Notes under the pieces: model-generated | The model's database searches: none | What the model was told of the DNA's origin: nothing | The model's input: the letters and a program-made list of their open reading frames with translations, nothing else | Assembly (NCBI GenBank): GCA_014874485.1 | Contig: JADBJK010000040.1 | Coordinates: forward strand, 1 to 55,342 | Length of the DNA stretch: 55,342 bases | Source: Chloroflexota bacterium | GTDB lineage: Bacteria > Chloroflexota > Anaerolineae > DTLA01 | Direction: 5' to 3' | Made by a program: the position numbers and the translations under genes | Shown: piece by piece, positions 7,659 through 16,716 of the stretch | Layout: each line of letters begins with the position of its first letter | Position numbering within the stretch: the stretch's first letter is position 1

Positions 7659-9371
7659 ATGAAGATACTGCGAGTGGACATGACCCACTTGACGACGAAG
7701 TGGGAGCCTGTGCCCGCTGCCTACGAGCACTTCGGCGGGCGTGGCCTGATTGCCAAGATTCTGCTGGAGGAGGTGCCGCCTCTCTGCGAGCCGCTTGGGC
7801 CCGACAACAAACTGATCCTGGCGCCGGGCCTGCTGGGGGGCACGAGCCTGTCCAGCGCAGGGCGGCTGTCCGTCGGCGGCAAGAGTCCCCTGACCGGTGG
7901 CGTCAAGGAGGCCAACGCCGGCGGGACTGCCGGCATCGTGCTGGGCCGGCTGGGCATCAAGGCGATTGTGGTGGAAGGCCAGCCCAAGGATGGCGGGCTG
8001 TACCAGTTGTACGTCTCGCCCGACAAGGTGGAACTGCTCCCCGCGGCGGAGTGGCGGGGCCTGGGCACCTACGCCACGGCCGAGGCCGCCCGCGCGCGTT
8101 GGGGCAAGGATTGCACCGTGGTGAGCATCGGGCCTGCGGGCGAGCGGCGGTATGCTGCGGCCAGCATCGCGTGCACAGGCGAGGGCGATCAGGTGAGCCG
8201 CCAGGCGGCGCGCGGTGGACTGGGTGCGCTGATGGGCAGCAAGGGCCTGAAGGCGGTGGTGCTGGATGGCGGCAACGTCGGGCCTGTCGCCGTGGCCGAC
8301 CCCGAACTGTTCCGCACAGCCGCCCGCCGATTCGGGCAGGAGTTGTGGAATAGTCCCAAGACCGGCCACAAGGGTTCGTCGCACCTGTACGGGACGGCGT
8401 CCATCGTGGGCGCGGTCAACGAGATGGGGGCGTTCCCCACGCGCAACTTCCGCGAGGGGAGTTTTGAGGAAGCCGAAAACCTGCGCGGCGAGCACCTGCG
8501 CGAAGTTACGCTGGCGCGGGGCGGGCAGGTGGGCACCCGCTGCATGCCCGGGTGCGTCATCGCGTGCTGCAACGTGTTCGTGGACGAGAGCGGCAAGCCC
8601 ATCGTGGGCACGCTCCAGTACGAGACCATCGGGCTTGTCGGGTCAAACCTGGGCCTGGGCACGTTGGACGAAGTGGCCGAATTGAACTACATCTGCAACG
8701 ACCTGGGCCTGGACACCATAGAAATCGGCGCGGCGCTGGGCGTGGCCGCCGAGGCCGGGCTGGCCAAGTTCGGCGACAAGGACAGTTTCGTGGCGCTCCT
8801 GCAAGAGGTGGCCAAGGGGACCGTCGTCGGCAGGATGATCGGCCAGGGGGCAGTCGTTACCGGCCGGGTGCTGGGGATTACGCGAGTGCCTGCGGTCAAG
8901 GGGCAGGCGATGCCCGCCTATGACCCGCGCGCCCTCAAGGGCAACGGCGTTACCTACGCCACATCGCCGATGGGCGCGGACCACACGGCGGGCAACGCCT
9001 TCGGCTCGCGCGCCACGGTGAACCCGCTGGGCATTGAGGGCCAGCGCGCCGAATCGCGCAAGTTGCAGTTGGGCGCGGCGATGCTGGACTACACGGGCCT
9101 ATGCCTGTTCGCGCGGCCGCCCGTGTTCGCCGACCCGCAACTGATGGTGGACCTCATCAACGGGCGGTTTGGCTGGGGCTGGACGGTGCAGGACTTGGAG
9201 CAGATGAACCGCACCGTGCTGAAACTGGAACTGGAGTTCAACCGCCGGGCTGGGTTCACGTCGGCGGACGACCGGCTGCCCGAATACATGCTGAAGGAGC
9301 CGCTGCCGCCGCACAACACGGTCTTTGACGTGCCGGACTCGGAGGTGGACGGCACGCTGGCTGACCTGTGA
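7659..9371 (+). CDS. Aldehyde:ferredoxin oxidoreductase family enzyme (W/Mo-pterin)
   Basis: This 570-residue protein has the AOR plan. The N-terminal pterin-binding domain contains FGGRGLIAK and GRLSVGGKSPLTGG, and C295-x3-C299-x3-C303 (CMPGCVIAC) ligates the [4Fe-4S] cluster, with a later cysteine in DYTGLCLF. GADHTAGN is a second pterin contact. AOR enzymes interconvert aldehydes and carboxylates with ferredoxin as electron partner and act in the cytoplasm of anaerobes. The start is ATG 7659 after AAGGAGG; the frame upstream runs into the permease gene without a ribosome site. In this operon it would oxidise an aldehyde intermediate or reduce an acid. Confidence 0.93.
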   Translation: MKILRVDMTHLTTKWEPVPAAYEHFGGRGLIAKILLEEVPPLCEPLGPDNKLILAPGLLGGTSLSSAGRLSVGGKSPLTGGVKEANAGGTAGIVLGRLGIKAIVVEGQPKDGGLYQLYVSPDKVELLPAAEWRGLGTYATAEAARARWGKDCTVVSIGPAGERRYAAASIACTGEGDQVSRQAARGGLGALMGSKGLKAVVLDGGNVGPVAVADPELFRTAARRFGQELWNSPKTGHKGSSHLYGTASIVGAVNEMGAFPTRNFREGSFEEAENLRGEHLREVTLARGGQVGTRCMPGCVIACCNVFVDESGKPIVGTLQYETIGLVGSNLGLGTLDEVAELNYICNDLGLDTIEIGAALGVAAEAGLAKFGDKDSFVALLQEVAKGTVVGRMIGQGAVVTGRVLGITRVPAVKGQAMPAYDPRALKGNGVTYATSPMGADHTAGNAFGSRATVNPLGIEGQRAESRKLQLGAAMLDYTGLCLFARPPVFADPQLMVDLINGRFGWGWTVQDLEQMNRTVLKLELEFNRRAGFTSADDRLPEYMLKEPLPPHNTVFDVPDSEVDGTLADL

Positions 9372-9378
9372 TCCTCTT

Positions 9379-9405
9379 GCGGGCCAGGCCTCACGCCTGG
9401 CCCGC
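9379..9405 (+). terminator. Intra-operon hairpin, 11-bp perfect stem
   Basis: GCGGGCCAGGC (9379-9389) pairs with 9395-9405 around CTCAC. It lies 8 bp after the AOR stop and 20 bp before the next gene. There is only a short T-rich tail (GCTATTT), so it may attenuate or stabilise the message rather than end it. Confidence 0.6.
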
Positions 9406-9425
9406 GCTATTTCAGGGAGGCGCAG

Positions 9426-11366
9426 ATGGGAAATCCGTATCCGCACCTTCTCAGCCCGGGCCGCATCGGGCGCATGGAGATTCGCAACCGCGTGGTGATG
9501 TCGCCCATGGGGACGAACTACGCGTCGGACACGGGCGGCGTTACCGAGCGCATGATTCGCCACTATGCCGAGCGCGCTCGCGGTGGGACCGGCCTCGTCA
9601 TCGTGGAGAACACGACGGTGCAGTACCCGCAGGGGCGGGGGGCGCCGGCCCATAACCGCATTGACCGCGACGAGTTCATCCCGGGGCTGAACCGCCTGGC
9701 CGAGGCGATTCAGCGGTACGGCGCGCGGGCCGCGATCCAGATCAACCATGTGGGCGCGCTGACCTCGCCGCAACTCTGCGGGGGCGTTCCCGTGGGGCCT
9801 TCGGACGTGCCGGTGGCCCCCGGGCGCGCAACGCCCCGACCCCTGACCGCGGACGAGATTCGGGAGATTGTGCAGTGTTTCGCGGCGGCTGCGGCGCGGG
9901 CGGTTCGGGCCGGGTTTGACGGCCTGGAGATTCACGGCGCGCACGGCTATCTCATCAGCCAGTTCCTGTCCGCGTACACCAACCGCCGCACAGACGAGTA
10001 CGGCGGCGGGCTGGAAGGGCGTGCGCGGTTTGCGCTGGAAGTTATCGCCGCGGTGCGCCAGGCGGTGGGGCGGGGGTTCCCCGTGTGGATGCGCATCAAC
10101 GGCGACGACTTCGTGGAGGGCGGCAACACGCAGGAGGAGTACAAGGCGCTCGCCAAGATGCTGGTGCAGGCCGGCCTGGACGCGCTGCACGTCTCGGCGG
10201 CGTTTCCTGCCGCGCACCACAAGCAGATAGAGCCGATGCGCTTCCCCCAGGGGTGGAAGTTGTACCTGGCCGAGGGGATTCGCCAGGTGGTGAGCGTGCC
10301 GGTGATGGCGACAAGCGTCATCCGCGAGCCCGCCTTCGCCGACGAAGCCATCGCCGCCGGCAAGATAGACTTCGCGGTCATCGGGCGCGGGCTGCTGGCC
10401 GATCCCGAATGGGTGAACAAGGCGCGGGCGGGCGAAGCGCACCGCATCCGCCGCTGCATATCCTGCAACGTGTGCTCCAAGTCGCGGAGCGTGGACGGCA
10501 TTCCCATCCGCTGCACGGTCAACCCGTTCCTTGGGCGCGAGGAAGTGTTTGACGATTTCGGGCCGGCGGCGCAGGCCAAGCGCGTGCTGGTCATCGGCGG
10601 GGGGCCGGCGGGCATGGAGGCGGCGTGGGCAGCGGCGCGGCGGGGGCATCGGGTCATCCTGTGCGAGCGCGGGAGCGAACTCGGCGGTCAGATGATGTTG
10701 AGCAGCAGGCCGCCGGGGAAGGAGAAAATCCTCTGGCTCTATGACACGTTGACGCGGCAGTTGCGCGAGGCCGGCGTGGAGGTGCGCCTGGGGGTGGACG
10801 TTACGCCGGAGTACGTGGCGGCCGAGAAACCCGACGCGGTGATTGTGGCCACCGGGGCGCGCCCCCTGCGCCCGCCTATCAAGGGGCTGGATGACGCGCG
10901 CGTGGTTACGGCGTGGGATGTGCTGAGCGGCAAGGCCGACGTTCAGGGCAAAACGGTGGCGATGATCGGCGCGGGGCTGGTGGCCTGCGAGACGGCCCTG
11001 TACCTGGCGGCCAAGGGCAACCGCGTTACAATGGTGGAGATGTTGGACCGCATCGCGCCCGATGTGGAGCCGACGACGCGCATTGACCTGCTGGAGGAGT
11101 TGGAGCGCGCGGGAATCATCGGCTACGCGGCTTGCAGGGCCAAGGAAGTTGCCGGGGAAGGGCTGGCCTGCGAGTTCGCCGATGGGAAGCCCGCGCTGTT
11201 CGCGGCAGACGTGATTGTGCTGGCGGCGGGCGCGGTGGCCGAGCGGTCGCTGGCGGATGCGCTGGCCTCGCTGGACGTGCCGGTGTACGTCATCGGCGAT
11301 GCCCAGCAGCCGCGCCGACTTGTGAATGCGATCTACGAGGGCCTGCTGGCGGGGTGGCAGGTGTAG
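9426..11366 (+). CDS. Old-Yellow-type flavin oxidoreductase with FeS and FAD/NAD domains
   Basis: This 646-residue protein matches the 2,4-dienoyl-CoA reductase/trimethylamine dehydrogenase layout. The N-terminal FMN barrel (about 1-330) contains LEIHGAHGYLISQFLS and NRRTDEYGGG. It is followed by a [4Fe-4S] binding segment (CISCNVC then C about 12 residues on) and a pyridine-nucleotide disulfide-type domain with GGGPAGMEAA and a second Rossmann loop (MIGAGLVACETA). Such enzymes reduce activated C=C bonds or demethylate amines. The cysteine spacing is CxxCxxC, one residue shorter than the usual CxxCxxxC. It is separated from the AOR gene by a hairpin and followed 15 bp later by a dehydrogenase gene. 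The substrate is unknown. Confidence 0.92.
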   Translation: MGNPYPHLLSPGRIGRMEIRNRVVMSPMGTNYASDTGGVTERMIRHYAERARGGTGLVIVENTTVQYPQGRGAPAHNRIDRDEFIPGLNRLAEAIQRYGARAAIQINHVGALTSPQLCGGVPVGPSDVPVAPGRATPRPLTADEIREIVQCFAAAAARAVRAGFDGLEIHGAHGYLISQFLSAYTNRRTDEYGGGLEGRARFALEVIAAVRQAVGRGFPVWMRINGDDFVEGGNTQEEYKALAKMLVQAGLDALHVSAAFPAAHHKQIEPMRFPQGWKLYLAEGIRQVVSVPVMATSVIREPAFADEAIAAGKIDFAVIGRGLLADPEWVNKARAGEAHRIRRCISCNVCSKSRSVDGIPIRCTVNPFLGREEVFDDFGPAAQAKRVLVIGGGPAGMEAAWAAARRGHRVILCERGSELGGQMMLSSRPPGKEKILWLYDTLTRQLREAGVEVRLGVDVTPEYVAAEKPDAVIVATGARPLRPPIKGLDDARVVTAWDVLSGKADVQGKTVAMIGAGLVACETALYLAAKGNRVTMVEMLDRIAPDVEPTTRIDLLEELERAGIIGYAACRAKEVAGEGLACEFADGKPALFAADVIVLAAGAVAERSLADALASLDVPVYVIGDAQQPRRLVNAIYEGLLAGWQV

Positions 11367-11381
11367 GACAAGGAGGAGACG

Positions 11382-12392
11382 ATGAGAGCAGCATTGTTGT
11401 ACGGCCCGCGAGATATTCGGGTGGCAGAGGTGCCCGAGCCGGAGCCAGGCCCGGGGGAAGTGGTCATCCGCGTGCGGGCGACGGGCATCTGCGGGTCCGA
11501 CCTGCATACGTACACGGGCGACCGCACCGTGGAGTACCCGCAGATTCTGGGGCACGAATTCGCAGGCGATGTGGTGGCGGTGGGCGAAGGCGTGTCGGGC
11601 ATTGCGCCGGGCGACCGCGTAACCGCCGAGCCGAACTTCTCGTGCGGCGAGTGCCTGTACTGCCGCGAGGGGCTGGTGAACCTGTGCGTGAACCGCCTGG
11701 GGATGGCCATCAACTGGCCGGGCACGCTGGCGGAGTACGCGAGGGTGCCCGCTCGCTTCGTGTGGCGCATTCCGGATACCATGTCCTACCGGCAGGGCGC
11801 GCTGGTGGAACCGCTGATGGTGGGCGTTCACGCGGTGCGGCGGGGACGTGTCCGCGTTGGCGATACGGTTGCGGTTATGGGGTGCGGGGCCATCGGCCTG
11901 CTGACGGTGGCTGCGGCCAAAGTGGCGGGCGCGCGGGTGTTCGCGGTGGACATCGTGCCCGAGAAACTGGATATGGCGCGCCGTCTGGGTGCGGAGGCGG
12001 CATTCAACGGCCGCGACCCGGATATCGTGTCGCAAATCCGCGCCCTGACGCCCGCGGGGCAGGGGCCGATGGTGGTGTTTGAGACCGCCGGCGTGGCCGC
12101 GACGGTACAGCAGGCGCTGGACCTGGTGCGGAGCGGCGGGCGGGTGGTGCTGGTGGGCCTGTCCACGCGCCCCGCGCAGGTGGTGCCGATGTCGGTGGCC
12201 CGCCGAGAGGTGGAAATCCTCGGCTCGTTTATCTACTACGCGGGGGAGTTTGAGGTCGGCATTCGGCTCATCGCCGATAGGGTGGTTGACGCCGAGGCCA
12301 TCGTCGGGTTGGCGGTGGGGCTGGACGAGACCGAGGCCGCGTTCAAGGCTGTGGAATCGGGCGCGGTGGCCAAGGCGATTGTGGAGCCGTAG
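11382..12392 (+). CDS. Zn-dependent medium-chain polyol/alcohol dehydrogenase
   Basis: This 336-residue MDR protein has GICGSDLHTY (catalytic Zn cysteine), ILGHEFAGDV (His-Glu), the structural zinc set CGECLYCREGLVNLC, and a Rossmann loop GCGAIG followed by an NAD-type Asp (FAVDIV). It is most like sorbitol/threonine/galactitol dehydrogenases. AAGGAGGAGACG precedes the ATG. It is the last gene of the plus-strand operon before a repeat block, and probably oxidises a secondary hydroxyl of the same substrate family as the upstream enzymes. Confidence 0.9.
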   Translation: MRAALLYGPRDIRVAEVPEPEPGPGEVVIRVRATGICGSDLHTYTGDRTVEYPQILGHEFAGDVVAVGEGVSGIAPGDRVTAEPNFSCGECLYCREGLVNLCVNRLGMAINWPGTLAEYARVPARFVWRIPDTMSYRQGALVEPLMVGVHAVRRGRVRVGDTVAVMGCGAIGLLTVAAAKVAGARVFAVDIVPEKLDMARRLGAEAAFNGRDPDIVSQIRALTPAGQGPMVVFETAGVAATVQQALDLVRSGGRVVLVGLSTRPAQVVPMSVARREVEILGSFIYYAGEFEVGIRLIADRVVDAEAIVGLAVGLDETEAAFKAVESGAVAKAIVEP

Positions 12393-12408
12393 GCAATCTG
12401 TCGCAATC

Positions 12409-12770
12409 TGTCATTGCGAGCGAAGCAGCCCAGTCGGTTCACGTGCGACGCACCTCCGAGGTGCGTCGCACGTACCCTTGTCACGTCATTGCGAGCGAAG
12501 CGAAGCAATCTCGGTTGACGAGATTCTTCGGCGCTTTGCGCCTCAGAATGACAGTTGCCGGGATTGCTTCGGGCACTACGTGCCCTCGCAATGACAACCT
12601 CGCCTGTCATTGCGAGCGAAGCAGCCCAGTCGGTTCACGTGCGACGCACCTCCGAGGTGCGTCGCACGTACCCTTGTCACGTCATTGCGAGCGAAGCGAA
12701 GCAATCTCGGTTGACGAGATTCTTCGGCGCTGCGCCGCTCAGAATGACAGTTGGCGGGATTGCTTCGGGC
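12409..12770. repeat. Two tandem ~196-bp composite repeats with 33-bp palindromes
   Basis: Units starting at 12409 and 12605 are almost identical. Each has TGTCATTGCGAG, then a 33-bp perfect palindrome (ACGTGCGACGCACCTC, C, and its reverse complement) at 12441-12473 and 12637-12669, then the GCGAAGCGAAGCAATCTCGG unit. The second unit runs to within 5 bp of the stop codon of the minus-strand gene. No gene is present. Confidence 0.9.
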
Positions 12771-12774
12771 CGCT

Positions 12775-13914
12775 TCACTCCCCGACCTTGACCCAGCCAC
12801 GGGTGCGCGCGCTTTCGCCGATGGCCTCGCAGAGGACCATCTGCCGGTGGCCGTCGGCAACGGTCGGGAAGCGGACAGGCGCGCCGCTTCGGATGTGCTC
12901 GTACACGTCCTGGAACAGCCGCACGAAGGTGTCGGGATACCCTTCCGCGTGCCCCGCGGGATATGCCGCGTAGCGCCGCGCGTCCGGCTGCATCAGGGCG
13001 GGCGACTTGACCAGCACCTGGTTCGGCGCGTCGCTGCGGCCGATCCACAGGCGATTCGGGTCTTCGGCATTCCACCAGATGGACCCCTCGGAACCGTTGA
13101 CTTCCCACCACAGGTGGTTTTTGCGGCCCGCGCAGACCTGGGACAGGGCCACGGACCCCCTCGCGCCGTTGGAGAATGCCAGCAGGATCGCGGCGTAGTC
13201 CTCGCCTGCCACCGAGACTTCCTCGGCGCGGTCGGCCGGCGTGCCCTCGGAGAACGTCTCCGCGCTGCCCGTGGGCTTCAGGCGCTTGGGGATGAACGTG
13301 GCGAGGTCGGCGCACACCTCCGTAACCCGCAGGCCGGTGAGCCACTCCACCAGGTCCAGCCAGTGGCTGCCGATGTCGGCCACGGTTCGGAGTGCCCCGC
13401 CCACCGACGGGTCCAGCCGCCAACTCCACACCCTGGGCGAGAAGAGCCAATCCTGCAGGAACTGCCCATGCACCATCCGCACCTGGCCGATCTGGCCGGA
13501 CAGGAGCCGCGCACGAGCCTCGTGGCACAGGGGATAGTAGCGCTGGTTGAAGCACACGGCGAAGGTGCGGCCCGTTTCCTGCTGGAGGCGCACCAGTTCG
13601 CGCGATTCCTGCGCGGTCAGCGCCAGCGGCTTCTCGCACACGACGTGTTTCCCTGCGCGCATGGCGGCGGACGCCATGGCGAAATGCAGATGATTGGGCG
13701 TGCAGACGTGCACGACGTCCACCGTGGCGTCGGCGAGGAGTTCGGCGAAGTCAGCGTAGGCGCGGGGCACCTGGAGCGCGCGGGCGGCGGCCTGGCCCTT
13801 CTCGGGCGTGCTGCCCGCGATGCCCGCCACGGGGATGCCCAGGCGGCGCAGGGCTTCCAGGTGGACGCGGCCCACGAATCCGACTCCGACGATGGCGGCG
13901 TGCAAGGGTTCCAT
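12775..13914 (-). CDS. Gfo/Idh/MocA-family oxidoreductase
   Basis: This 379-residue protein has the Rossmann loop VGVGFVGRVH near residue 10, the CEKPLALTAQE motif near residue 95, and a C-terminal domain with GGALRTVADIGSHWLDLVEWL, where the conserved Asp-x2-x-His pattern holds the catalytic region. It probably oxidises a sugar, sugar acid or inositol with NAD(P). ATG 13914 is preferred because GGAGG lies 9 bases upstream; the ATG at 13923 touches that site. It is co-directional with and 63 bp downstream of the RpiR gene, so it is likely that regulator's target. A partner phosphosugar pathway is not obvious. Confidence 0.88.
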   Translation of the reverse strand: MEPLHAAIVGVGFVGRVHLEALRRLGIPVAGIAGSTPEKGQAAARALQVPRAYADFAELLADATVDVVHVCTPNHLHFAMASAAMRAGKHVVCEKPLALTAQESRELVRLQQETGRTFAVCFNQRYYPLCHEARARLLSGQIGQVRMVHGQFLQDWLFSPRVWSWRLDPSVGGALRTVADIGSHWLDLVEWLTGLRVTEVCADLATFIPKRLKPTGSAETFSEGTPADRAEEVSVAGEDYAAILLAFSNGARGSVALSQVCAGRKNHLWWEVNGSEGSIWWNAEDPNRLWIGRSDAPNQVLVKSPALMQPDARRYAAYPAGHAEGYPDTFVRLFQDVYEHIRSGAPVRFPTVADGHRQMVLCEAIGESARTRGWVKVGE

Positions 13915-13977
13915 GCGGCTCATCCTCCGTTCTGCTTGGTAATGGGATGTTCGGGTGCTCCGGTAGGGTGGGCGCTG

Positions 13978-14886
13978 CTACCCGCGGTCGGCCTTCTTCC
14001 CCTCCGGCTGCCAGATGCGCACCGCCGCGTCAAAATTGAGCCGGCGGCGGATGTCGTCCAGTTTATCCAGCGTGGCGAGGGACTTCTCCTTGTTGCTCAT
14101 GGCAACGGCGATGACCAGGGCCTGGATGATGGTCATGGGCACGATGAGCGAGTGGAAGGCCATGACGGGGCCGCGCTGGGCTTCAAGCAGGACGTCGGTG
14201 TGCTCTTGGAGGAGGGGGGCCAGCGTGTCGGTGAGCAGGATCACCTTCGCGCCGCACGCTTTGGCGTAGGCGAGGGTCGCCTCCATCACGTCCGACAGGT
14301 TGAAGAAGAGCATGGCGAAGAGCACATCGTCGCTGCCGAGGGACAGCAGCGGCTCGCAGATTTCGCGGCCCGACTGGGTCAGGGGCACCACCTCCAGGCC
14401 GAAACGGCGCAGGCGGTGCTGGAGCAGTTCGGCCAGGGTCGCCGACCCGCTCAACGCGTACACAAACGTGCGGCGCGCGCCGCAGATGAGGCGCACCGCC
14501 TCGTCAAAGGCGTCGCGGGACACGGTTCGCAGGGCCTCGGTGAGGTACTCCATCTCCATCGCCACGACCTGCTCCAGGATGTGCGACTCGGGGCTGATTT
14601 CGGCCAGTTTCTTGCGCAGGCGGGCGGCGTGGGAAACCCTGCGGCGGAACAGGTCCTGGAGGCAGGCGCGGAGTTCGGGGAAGCCCGAAAAGCCCAGGCT
14701 GTGGGCAAAGCGGACGACGGTCGCCTCGCTCAAGCCCAGGCGGTCGGCCAACTCGGCGGCGGCCAGGAAGGCTGCCTCGTCCTGGTTGTGCAGGATGTAG
14801 TCGGCGATGCGGCGCTCGCTCTTGGTGAGGGAATCAAAGTGGGCGCGCACCAGTTCGCCGAACTCGTTGCACTCGTTCTCGCCCAT
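13978..14886 (-). CDS. MurR/RpiR-family transcriptional regulator
   Basis: This 302-residue protein has an N-terminal HTH_6 domain (SKSERRIADYI-like stretch LTKSERRIADYILHN and LGLSEATVVRFAHSLGF, about residues 10-75) and a C-terminal SIS domain (about 120-260) that binds phosphorylated sugars or related effectors. ATG 14886 follows AGGAGG at the right distance; the ATG seven codons upstream overlaps that site. It is divergent from the second RpiR gene across a long repeat block. It probably controls the downstream Gfo/Idh/MocA gene. Confidence 0.92.
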   Translation of the reverse strand: MGENECNEFGELVRAHFDSLTKSERRIADYILHNQDEAAFLAAAELADRLGLSEATVVRFAHSLGFSGFPELRACLQDLFRRRVSHAARLRKKLAEISPESHILEQVVAMEMEYLTEALRTVSRDAFDEAVRLICGARRTFVYALSGSATLAELLQHRLRRFGLEVVPLTQSGREICEPLLSLGSDDVLFAMLFFNLSDVMEATLAYAKACGAKVILLTDTLAPLLQEHTDVLLEAQRGPVMAFHSLIVPMTIIQALVIAVAMSNKEKSLATLDKLDDIRRRLNFDAAVRIWQPEGKKADRG

Positions 14887-14937
14887 GTCGTCCTCCTGGC
14901 GGCCCATGCGCGGGCCGCTGCGCGCGGGTCTGTGAAA

Positions 14938-14966
14938 ACTATACTACAACTTGGCGCTTTTTGCCA
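14938..14966 (-). promoter_or_regulatory. Putative promoter of the minus-strand RpiR gene
   Basis: On the minus strand TGGCAA (14966-14961) and TATAGT (14943-14938) are 17 bp apart, about 50 bp upstream of the start codon. The -10 box is good and the -35 box is weak. The inverted TGGC/GCCA arms at the -35 region may be an operator. Confidence 0.5.
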
Positions 14967-15030
14967 GTGGAGTTGCAGGGGGCGTCGGTTCTGTCTTTTG
15001 GCGGTGGGGCGCACGTCGCCCGCTGCGGTG

Positions 15031-15577
15031 GGGATTGCTTCGGGCGCTCCGCGCCCTCGCAATGACAGGTAGCGGTGTCATTGCGAGCGAGGCGAAGCAA
15101 TCCGGTCCCACGTGCGACGCACCTCCGAGGTGCGTCGCACGTGTCGGTTGGCGAGATTCTTCGCGGCTTCGCCGCTCAGAATGACAGTTTGCGGGGATTG
15201 CTTCGGGCGCTACGCGCCCTCGCAATGACAGGTAGCGGTGTCATTGCGAGCGAGGCGAAGCAATCCGGTCCCACGTGCGACGCACCTCCGAGGTGCGTCG
15301 CACGTGTCGGTTGGCGGGATTCTTCGCGGCTTCGCCGCTCAGAATGACAGGGCGGGGGCTGTCATTGCGAGCGAAGCGAAGCATCTCGGTTGGCGGGATT
15401 CTTCGCGGCTTCGCCGCTCAGAATGACAGGGCGGGGGCTGTCATTGCGAGCGAAGCGAAGCATCTCGGTTTGCGAGATTCTTCGCGGCTTCGCCGCTCAG
15501 AATGACAGTTTGCGGGGATTGGTTCGGGCGCTACGCGCCCTGGCAATGACACTTTGCCACCATGCCTCACAATGACA
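15031..15577. repeat. Long array of composite TGTCATTGCGAG-type repeats
   Basis: The block has two ~163-bp composite units, each with a perfect 33-bp palindrome (15110-15142 and 15273-15305). Two ~79-bp units follow, beginning GGGCGGGGGCTGTCATTGCG, and then a partial unit. Individual arms such as GCGGCTTCGCCGCTCAGAATG are identical between units. It separates the two divergent RpiR genes. There are no unique spacers, so it is not CRISPR, and there is no coding potential. Confidence 0.9.
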
Positions 15578-15631
15578 GCGAGCCAGGATTGGAAGCCTAA
15601 GTTTAAAATCTCGTGCGTTGTGAAATTTTAC

Positions 15632-15660
15632 TTGCATTTGGCGGGATTTTGATGTATAAT
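15632..15660 (+). promoter_or_regulatory. Sigma-70 promoter upstream of the second RpiR gene
   Basis: TTGCAT (15632-15637), 17 bp, TATAAT (15655-15660). The region is much more AT-rich than its surroundings. A near-palindrome GTGAAATTTTAC just upstream (about 15620-15631) resembles RpiR-type operators and could allow autoregulation. Confidence 0.75.
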
Positions 15661-15713
15661 CTTTCACGACGAGGGCTTGATAACGTGTGCATGCCCTCGC
15701 CGCGAGGAGGCGG

Positions 15714-16634
15714 ATGGAAGAGGGGCTGAACGGCTTTCGCCAGCGGCTGGAAGATCGCTTCCCGAGCCTGACCAAGAGCCAGCGTCGGATCGCCGACTAT
15801 TTGCTCGCGAATTACGACGAGGCCGCGTTCCTGTCGGCCGCCGACCTCGTGGAACGCCTGCACGTCAGCGAGGCGACGCTGGGCCGATTCGCCAGGGCCG
15901 TCGGGTTCACCGGATTCCCCGCGCTGCGCCGCTACCTCCAGGAACTCTTCCGCCAGAAGACCACGCCGGCCAGCCGTCTCCAGCGCAAACTCCACGAACT
16001 GGCCGATGGCGAAGGCTCCACCCTCTCCAAGGTGCTGGAGATGGAAGTGCAGTACCTGAACGAGGCTGCCCACAGCATAGACGCCGCCGACTTTGACCGC
16101 GCCGTGCAAATCCTGTTGGGCGGGGAGCGGATTTTCGTGTTCGCCAGCGGGCCGTCGGCCGTTCTCGCCGACTTGGCCGAGTTGCGCTTCCGCCGCCTGG
16201 GAATCCTCACCCTGGCCATGACCGAGTCGGGTCGGCACCTGCTGGAGAAGTTGCAACTGCTGGAGCCCCGAGACGCGGTGCTGGCCGCCGGTTTTCAGTA
16301 CGTGCGCCACGAGTTGGTCGCCGTGCTGGACCACGCGCGGGCCGTCGGTTGCCGGTCGGTGCTCCTGACCGACACGCTGGGGCCTGCGCTTCGGCACAAG
16401 GCGGACGTGGTGCTTGCCGCGCGCAGGGGGCCGGTCTCCACGTTCCACTCGCTCACCGTGCCGATGTCCATCCTCAACGCGCTGATATTGGCGGTGGCGA
16501 TGGCCCGACCACAGGAAAGCCTCGCGGCGCTCAATCGGCTTGAGCGGCTGCGCGAAACGTACAACATGGACATTCCCGTCAAACTCACGTGGGGCGAACC
16601 CGTTTCAGAAGAGGCTTCGCAGCGCAAGACGTGA
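15714..16634 (+). CDS. MurR/RpiR-family transcriptional regulator
   Basis: This 306-residue protein has an HTH_6 domain (LTKSQRRIADYLL and LHVSEATLGRFARAVGF, about residues 15-80) and a C-terminal SIS domain (about 110-250, including FVFASGPSAVLADLA). RpiR proteins sense phosphorylated sugars or sugar-like ligands. ATG 15714 follows GAGGAGG closely (3-7 bases); GTG 15687 is an alternative start adding nine residues. It is the first gene of a plus-strand set containing an ABC importer, HAD proteins and phosphoglycerate mutases. A phosphorylated three- to six-carbon effector is therefore plausible, but this is inference. Confidence 0.92.
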   Translation: MEEGLNGFRQRLEDRFPSLTKSQRRIADYLLANYDEAAFLSAADLVERLHVSEATLGRFARAVGFTGFPALRRYLQELFRQKTTPASRLQRKLHELADGEGSTLSKVLEMEVQYLNEAAHSIDAADFDRAVQILLGGERIFVFASGPSAVLADLAELRFRRLGILTLAMTESGRHLLEKLQLLEPRDAVLAAGFQYVRHELVAVLDHARAVGCRSVLLTDTLGPALRHKADVVLAARRGPVSTFHSLTVPMSILNALILAVAMARPQESLAALNRLERLRETYNMDIPVKLTWGEPVSEEASQRKT

Positions 16635-16716
16635 TCGGTGCACAGGTGCGCGTCGGGATTCCGGCACCTGTCCAGGGGAGGCTGCGAAGCAGGACCAGAG
16701 CATGAAGGGAGGGGAC

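Noticed and set aside
9099-12035. Very long open frame (978 codons) on the minus strand opposite the reductase and dehydrogenase genes
   Set aside because: Its translation is rich in Arg, His and Ala with no recognisable domain. It mirrors the third-codon GC bias of the two convincing plus-strand genes, which carry clear motifs.
12751-15072. 773-codon open frame on the plus strand opposite the Gfo/Idh/MocA and RpiR genes
   Set aside because: It is a shadow of two well-defined minus-strand genes, has no ribosome site at a sensible start, and shows no family features.
15031-15577. Possible CRISPR array
   Set aside because: The repeated units are 70-160 bp, contain internal palindromes and have no unique spacers of constant length, and no cas gene is nearby.
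16540-16716. Upstream extension of the double permease gene
   Set aside because: The extension overlaps the end of the RpiR gene, is Arg/Cys-rich unlike a membrane protein start, and a good ribosome site lies before ATG 16717.
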